Positions 7,216 through 9,832 of a DNA stretch of 9,832 nucleotides are shown in pieces. Under the pieces are notes generated by a model. That model searched no databases, was not told where the DNA came from, and worked only from the letters and a program-made list of their open reading frames with translations. Both the position numbers and the translations under genes were made by a program. This DNA is from an uncultured Collinsella sp. (GTDB taxonomy: Bacteria; Actinomycetota; Coriobacteriia; Coriobacteriales; Coriobacteriaceae). Where the stretch lies: positions 1 through 9,832 of the forward strand of contig URGG01000078.1 of assembly GCA_900547345.1 (NCBI GenBank), written 5' to 3'. Within the stretch, counting starts at the first letter, position 1. Every line of letters begins with the position of its first letter.

Positions 7216-7661
7216 TCGGCATCTCTCCTTTCTTGATTGCGGTCGATAATTTCGTTGGCACGTCTAAGAAGGCGCACCATCTCTTGGGTATCTGTTTCGC
7301 CAAGCTGCTCGAGGAAGGCCGCGGTGCGGTCCTCGAATTCCCGACGTTTGATTTCGATAACCTGGAATCCTTTGTCGGTCACCGTGACGTGTACGCGACG
7401 ACGGTCGGTCTTTGAGTGCTCGCGCTCGACCCAGCCCTTGGCCTCGAGGGCGCGCAGGATATTGGCGATGCGGGCGCTCGAGACCCAGGCGCGATCAGCG
7501 AGTTCGCTCGGCGTGAGCGAGCCGCCGGCGCGCATGAGGGCGCGCATGACGGCCATCTCGCCACCCAGAGCCTGGTCGGCAAAGCGCGAAACGCGCTGGT
7601 GCATGCTGCCAAACTCGGTAAAGAGCTGACGCCCAAGCTCATGGAAATCGGTATCTTCCAC
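7212..7661 (-). CDS. MarR-family transcriptional regulator of the ABC exporter operon
   Basis: Cytoplasmic winged-helix repressor (or activator) of 149 residues, a usual MarR length. The DNA-binding core lies at about 49-95: LTPSELADRAWVSS leads into a recognition helix SARIANILRALEAKG (62-76) and then the wing with DRRRVHVTVTDKG (86-98), a very typical MarR pattern. Flanking helices (about 5-45 and 97-145) should form the dimer interface. The start is GTG 7659-7661, with AGGGG six bases upstream on the minus strand; no ATG in frame is better placed. The stop overlaps the GTG of the first ABC gene (GTGA), so regulator and exporter are one transcriptional unit. MarR proteins often repress their own operon until an aromatic or drug-like ligand binds; the inverted repeat across this start codon is the natural operator candidate. 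The ligand is unknown. Confidence 0.92.
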   Translation of the reverse strand: MEDTDFHELGRQLFTEFGSMHQRVSRFADQALGGEMAVMRALMRAGGSLTPSELADRAWVSSARIANILRALEAKGWVEREHSKTDRRRVHVTVTDKGFQVIEIKRREFEDRTAAFLEQLGETDTQEMVRLLRRANEIIDRNQERRDAE

Positions 7662-7701
7662 CGAAAACCCCTAACACTAGAAACTATTTTCGGTGGAAGA
7701 T
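7653..7701. promoter_or_regulatory. Perfect 15-bp inverted repeat spanning the MarR gene start
   Basis: ATCTTCCACCGAAAA (7653-7667) is the exact reverse complement of TTTTCGGTGGAAGAT (7687-7701), with a 19-base spacer. The left arm includes the GTG start and the first codons of the MarR gene; the spacer contains its AGGGG ribosome binding site. Each arm is itself an imperfect dyad (TTTTC-GGTG-GAAGA), as expected for two sites bound by a symmetric dimer. It could be the autoregulatory operator, or in the minus-strand mRNA a hairpin that hides the start codon. The repeat is seen; the function is inferred. Confidence 0.75.
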
Positions 7702-7737
7702 GATACCCCCATACGCGGGCCTCATACAGTAGGCAAT

Positions 7738-7760
7738 ATTAAGAGCTCATTAAGACTTAA
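7738..7760. repeat. Helically phased ATTAAGA repeats and an 11-bp palindrome in the divergent region
   Basis: ATTAAGA occurs at 7738-7744 and 7749-7755, 11 bp apart, about one helical turn. The second copy belongs to a palindrome, TTAAGACTTAA (7750-7760), symmetric around its central base. The stretch is AT-rich compared with its surroundings. It lies between the MarR gene and the dehydrogenase gene and could bind a regulator of either direction; no family-specific site was recognised. Confidence 0.3.
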
Positions 7761-7770
7761 AATCATTCAA

Positions 7771-7798
7771 TTGCTAAAGCGTTTCAAAGAACTATCAT
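7771..7798 (+). promoter_or_regulatory. Candidate sigma-70-type promoter for the dehydrogenase-kdgT genes (upstream)
   Basis: TTGCTA (7771-7776) and TATCAT (7793-7798) are separated by 16 bases and match the -35 and -10 consensus at 4 of 6 and 5 of 6 positions. Transcription would begin near 7805 and give a leader of roughly 110 bases, within which the symmetric element at 7817-7829 would lie downstream of the start. Spacing is acceptable but slightly short. Confidence 0.4.
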
Positions 7799-7816
7799 GC
7801 CCGCGGTTAGGCGAGG

Positions 7817-7852
7817 GGTTGTCACCACCATGACGACTGGGACTCATATAAT
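7817..7852 (+). promoter_or_regulatory. Perfect -10 box preceded by a symmetric operator-like element instead of a -35 box
   Basis: TATAAT (7847-7852) is a perfect -10 hexamer; the only -35-like hexamer, TTGTCA (7819-7824), is 22 bases away, too far. The sequence where the -35 should be is covered by GGTTGTCACCACC (7817-7829), which fits the symmetric pattern GGTnGTnACnACC. A core of T-n-GT-n-AC-n-A resembles operators of FadR-type GntR regulators, which often control uronate catabolism. GTCA (7821-7824) and TGAC (7831-7834) form a second dyad. An activator-dependent or repressed promoter is inferred; the leader would be about 55 bases. Confidence 0.35.
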
Positions 7853-7913
7853 CGCCACGTGCGATGCTCCAACTTCCCGCAAGGAGACACCTTACATAAA
7901 GGGGGATGGAGTC

Positions 7914-8663
7914 ATGGCATTTGACTTCACGGGCAAGACCGCGATTGTCACGGGCGGCACTCAGGGCATTGGCCTCGAGATCGCCAAGGGCATCGTCGCG
8001 GGCGGCGGACATGTCGCGCTTATCGCAAGGAACGCTGCTAAGGGCGAGGCCGCTGTGGCCGAGCTTGGCGAGGGCAACAAGTTCTATCAGCTCGATGTCG
8101 CCGATGCGCCCAAGGCGCGCGAGACCGTCGAGCAGATTTTTACGGACCTGCCGCAAACCAACATCCTGATCAACTGCGCTGGCGTCATCAGCACCAAGAG
8201 GTTCGACGAGATCGATGACACCGAGTGGCGCCGCACCATCGACATCAACCTCAACGGTACCTTTACCATGATGAACGCCGTCTACCCGCACTTTAAGGCG
8301 GCCCATGCCGGCACTATCGTCAACGTGAGTTCCGTTGCGGGCAAGATCGGTGGCGGCCTGCTCGGCACCGCGGCTTACGCGAGCTCCAAAGCAGGCGTTA
8401 ACGGTCTGACCAAGGCAGTCGCCAAGGAAGGCGGCAAGTTTGGCGTTCGCTGCAACGCCGTGTGCCCGTCGCTCACGTTGACCGATATGACCTCGATTCT
8501 CTCTGACGAGAACTCTCAGCGCATCATCAACGGTATTCCTCTGGGCCGCGCCGCCCAGGCCAGCGAGCCTGCGCAGATGGTGCTGTTCTTCGCTTCCGAC
8601 CTCGCCAGCTTCGTGAACGGCGAGATTGGTGACTGCGACGGCGGCATCGTCCTGGACGGGTAA
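7914..8663 (+). CDS. Short-chain dehydrogenase/reductase (classical SDR), possibly keto-deoxy-sugar-acid specific
   Basis: NAD(P)-dependent oxidoreductase of 249 residues, the classical SDR size. Rossmann motif TGGTQGIG (13-20), Asp61, NCAG (87-90), and catalytic residues Asn112, Ser140, Tyr155 and Lys159 (YASSK) are all present; the end reads GDCDGG. Ser140 to Tyr155 is 15 residues, two more than in FabG-like enzymes (Gly/Leu-rich GGGLLGT loop). Arg39 at the end of the second strand, with no acidic residue there, hints at NADP(H). The neighbour downstream is a KdgT-type permease, so candidates are a 2-dehydro-3-deoxy-D-gluconate 5-dehydrogenase (KduD/DhuD-like) or a gluconate 5-dehydrogenase; KduD enzymes usually use NAD, which argues for caution. 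The start ATG 7914 has AGGGGG eight bases upstream; an in-frame extension to 7797 lacks a ribosome binding site and would cross the candidate promoter. The SDR call is firm, the substrate is not. Confidence 0.9.
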   Translation: MAFDFTGKTAIVTGGTQGIGLEIAKGIVAGGGHVALIARNAAKGEAAVAELGEGNKFYQLDVADAPKARETVEQIFTDLPQTNILINCAGVISTKRFDEIDDTEWRRTIDINLNGTFTMMNAVYPHFKAAHAGTIVNVSSVAGKIGGGLLGTAAYASSKAGVNGLTKAVAKEGGKFGVRCNAVCPSLTLTDMTSILSDENSQRIINGIPLGRAAQASEPAQMVLFFASDLASFVNGEIGDCDGGIVLDG

Positions 8664-8685
8664 TACCCCGCGGTGATCGTTTGGC

Positions 8686-8720
8686 GGCGACCCTGGCGAC
8701 TCGGGGTTGTCGCCTTCTTT
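8686..8720 (+). terminator. Hairpin with T-rich tail between the dehydrogenase and kdgT genes
   Basis: GTCGCC (8709-8714) can pair with either of two GGCGAC copies (8686-8691 or 8695-8700), giving a 6-bp stem with an 8-base loop for the nearer copy. The stem is followed by TTCTTTCT, an interrupted T-run. This is a weak or partial terminator at best; it may reduce kdgT expression relative to the dehydrogenase. No convincing separate kdgT promoter was found; TACGAT at 8741-8746 is a weak -10 candidate. Confidence 0.4.
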
Positions 8721-8771
8721 CTGACATAGGCGCGTGCGGCTACGATTCGCATGCATCCAAAGGAGATATAT

Positions 8772-9791
8772 ATGAGTGAATCGACTGCGGTGGAGGCGCC
8801 GGCGGCAAAGGAGCCGTTCTTTAAGATGTCCTCCATCCCGGGTGCCAATATTTTGGTGCCGCTTTTGCTGGGCTGCCTGCTCAACACGCTATTCCCCGAC
8901 CTGTTCAAAACGCTCGGCAGCTTTACGCTTGGTATGACCCAGCAGGGCGCAGGCCCGCTCGTGGGCGCTTTTTTGCTCATCGTCGGTACGACGATTTCGT
9001 TTAAGAGTGCTCCTGCCGCCGCTGCACGCGGCGCCATCATCATCGCCGTCAAGCAGATCGTGGTCGTTGCCGTGTCGCTGCTCATCCTTTATGTGTTCAA
9101 CGACAACCTGTTTGGCATCTCTGCCATGGTGATGCTGGCGGCTTGCACCGGCGCCAACAACGCTATGTACGCTGGTCTGATGGGCACCATGGGCAACGAG
9201 GCCGAGCGTGGCGCCGTCGCCATCACCACGCTCGTTGTCGGCCCTCCGGTCACGATGATCGTGCTCGGCGCTGCCGGTCAGGCTCCGATCGGCTGGTCGC
9301 TCGTGGGTGCCATTCTGCCGATCGTCATCGGCATTATTCTGGGTAACCTGTTCCCCAGCTTTAAGAAGATGATGGCACCGGCACTTTCCGCCATCATCGT
9401 GCTCGTCTTCTTTGCCATGGGCTCGACCATGACCTTTGGCCAGCTCATTAATGGCGGTCTCCCCGGTATTCTGCTCGGCGTGATCTGCTCGGTGGTCTTT
9501 GCAATTCCCGTCATCGCGGTCGATAAGCTCACGGGTGGTACGGGTGTCGCAGGTGCGGCCATTTCGAGCTGCGCCGGAGCCAATGTGGCCACGCCTGCTG
9601 CCATGGCAAGCGTCAACGGGGCCATGTACGGCGGCGCCGTGCTCGCGACGGCTACGGCACAGGTTGCTGCCTGCGCAATCGTGACGGCTATTTTGACCCC
9701 GCTGGTCACCAGCTGGTGCTACAAGCATTTTGAGGGCCAGGGCAACGGCAATAGCAAGGCAACGACCGACAAGGCCGCCGCAGCCGCCTAA
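8772..9791 (+). CDS. kdgT: 2-keto-3-deoxygluconate permease (KdgT family)
   Basis: Integral membrane carrier for 2-keto-3-deoxygluconate (KDG), an intermediate of uronate and pectin or glycosaminoglycan breakdown, probably proton-coupled. The product has 339 residues and about ten hydrophobic segments, matching the family's size. It follows the E. coli KdgT pattern: IPGANILVPLLLGCLLNTLFP (about 22-42), the central GPPVTMIVLGAAG (157-169), GNLFPSF (191-197), and the long conserved stretch DKLTGGTGVAGAA through SSCAGANVATPA (251-277). The hydrophilic N-terminus (about 1-18) and the Lys/Ala-rich C-terminal tail are extras. The start is ATG 8772, with AAAGGAG six bases upstream; the in-frame ATG at 8751 lies before that site and is unlikely to be used. 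The gap to the dehydrogenase is 108 bases and holds a weak hairpin, so co-transcription is probable but may be incomplete. The family call is good; related members may carry other sugar acids. Confidence 0.88.
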   Translation: MSESTAVEAPAAKEPFFKMSSIPGANILVPLLLGCLLNTLFPDLFKTLGSFTLGMTQQGAGPLVGAFLLIVGTTISFKSAPAAAARGAIIIAVKQIVVVAVSLLILYVFNDNLFGISAMVMLAACTGANNAMYAGLMGTMGNEAERGAVAITTLVVGPPVTMIVLGAAGQAPIGWSLVGAILPIVIGIILGNLFPSFKKMMAPALSAIIVLVFFAMGSTMTFGQLINGGLPGILLGVICSVVFAIPVIAVDKLTGGTGVAGAAISSCAGANVATPAAMASVNGAMYGGAVLATATAQVAACAIVTAILTPLVTSWCYKHFEGQGNGNSKATTDKAAAAA

Positions 9792-9832
9792 TGCCAAGCG
9801 GCAATCAAAGCTAAAAACTAGCTACGCCACAG

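Noticed and set aside
4888..7236. 782-residue open frame on the plus strand across the large ABC gene
   Set aside because: Antisense shadow of a gene with all ABC motifs; composition rich in His, Gly, Ala and Asp, with no recognisable domain.
7772..7786. Possible catabolite-response (cre) site TGCTAAAGCGTTTCA
   Set aside because: It looks similar, but the left arm is one base too long to fit the cre consensus TGnAAnCGnWnnCA.
7797..7913. N-terminal extension of the dehydrogenase from ATG 7797 or 7830
   Set aside because: No ribosome binding site before these starts, the residues do not look like SDR, and the stretch contains the candidate promoter elements. ATG 7914 has a good site and begins right before the Rossmann fold.
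8751..8771. Upstream ATG 8751 as start of kdgT
   Set aside because: Using it would put the strong AAAGGAG site inside the coding region; ATG 8772 is at ideal spacing from that site.
8889..9797. 302-residue minus-strand open frame over kdgT
   Set aside because: Shadow frame with abnormal His/Arg/Gly/Asp content; kdgT on the plus strand has clear family motifs.
9809..9823. Small inverted repeat AGCTA-n5-TAGCT after kdgT
   Set aside because: Only five weak pairs and no T-run before the window ends; not enough to call a terminator.

Overview
The window looks like chromosomal DNA from a GC-rich, low-complexity-free bacterium of the class Coriobacteriia, most likely Collinsella or a close relative. 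This is an inference from codon use, strong GGAGG-type ribosome binding sites and the mix of gene families (lactose/cellobiose-type PTS, BglA-like phospho-glycosidase, an HPr with both His and Ser phosphorylation sites, a KdgT-family carrier). No rRNA, tRNA, CRISPR array, insertion sequence or phage gene was seen.

Left part (1-2972, plus strand): the tail of an upstream gene, a lactose/cellobiose-family PTS EIIA, a GH1 6-phospho-beta-glucosidase, HPr, and a small four-helix membrane protein of unknown function, closed by a strong hairpin terminator. The logic is that a beta-glucoside is taken up and phosphorylated by the PTS (HPr to EIIA to EIIB/EIIC, the last two presumably upstream) and the glycosidase cleaves the phosphorylated disaccharide in the cytoplasm. 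A weaker hairpin between the glycosidase and HPr could reduce read-through or set a different dose for HPr.

Middle part (2993-7661, minus strand): a tightly coupled three-gene operon, a MarR-family regulator followed by the two halves of a heterodimeric type IV ABC exporter. Neighbouring genes overlap by 4 and 1 bases. The two ATPase domains are asymmetric: one has all catalytic residues, the other has Asp and Gln in place of the catalytic Glu and switch His. The degenerate subunit also carries an extracytoplasmic insertion of about 215 residues between its first two helices. A perfect 15-bp inverted repeat spans the GTG start of the MarR gene and is a likely autoregulatory operator or mRNA hairpin.

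Right part (7702-9832, plus strand): an AT-rich divergent control region of about 250 bp with two promoter candidates and several small symmetric elements, then a short-chain dehydrogenase/reductase and a 2-keto-3-deoxygluconate permease (KdgT family). Together these suggest uptake and redox processing of a keto-deoxy sugar acid from uronate breakdown. The remaining 41 bases after kdgT contain nothing that can be assigned.

No wholly new system is obvious. The best leads are the large extracellular domain on the exporter, the inverted repeat covering the MarR start, the unknown membrane protein co-transcribed with HPr, and the uncertain substrate of the dehydrogenase/permease pair.
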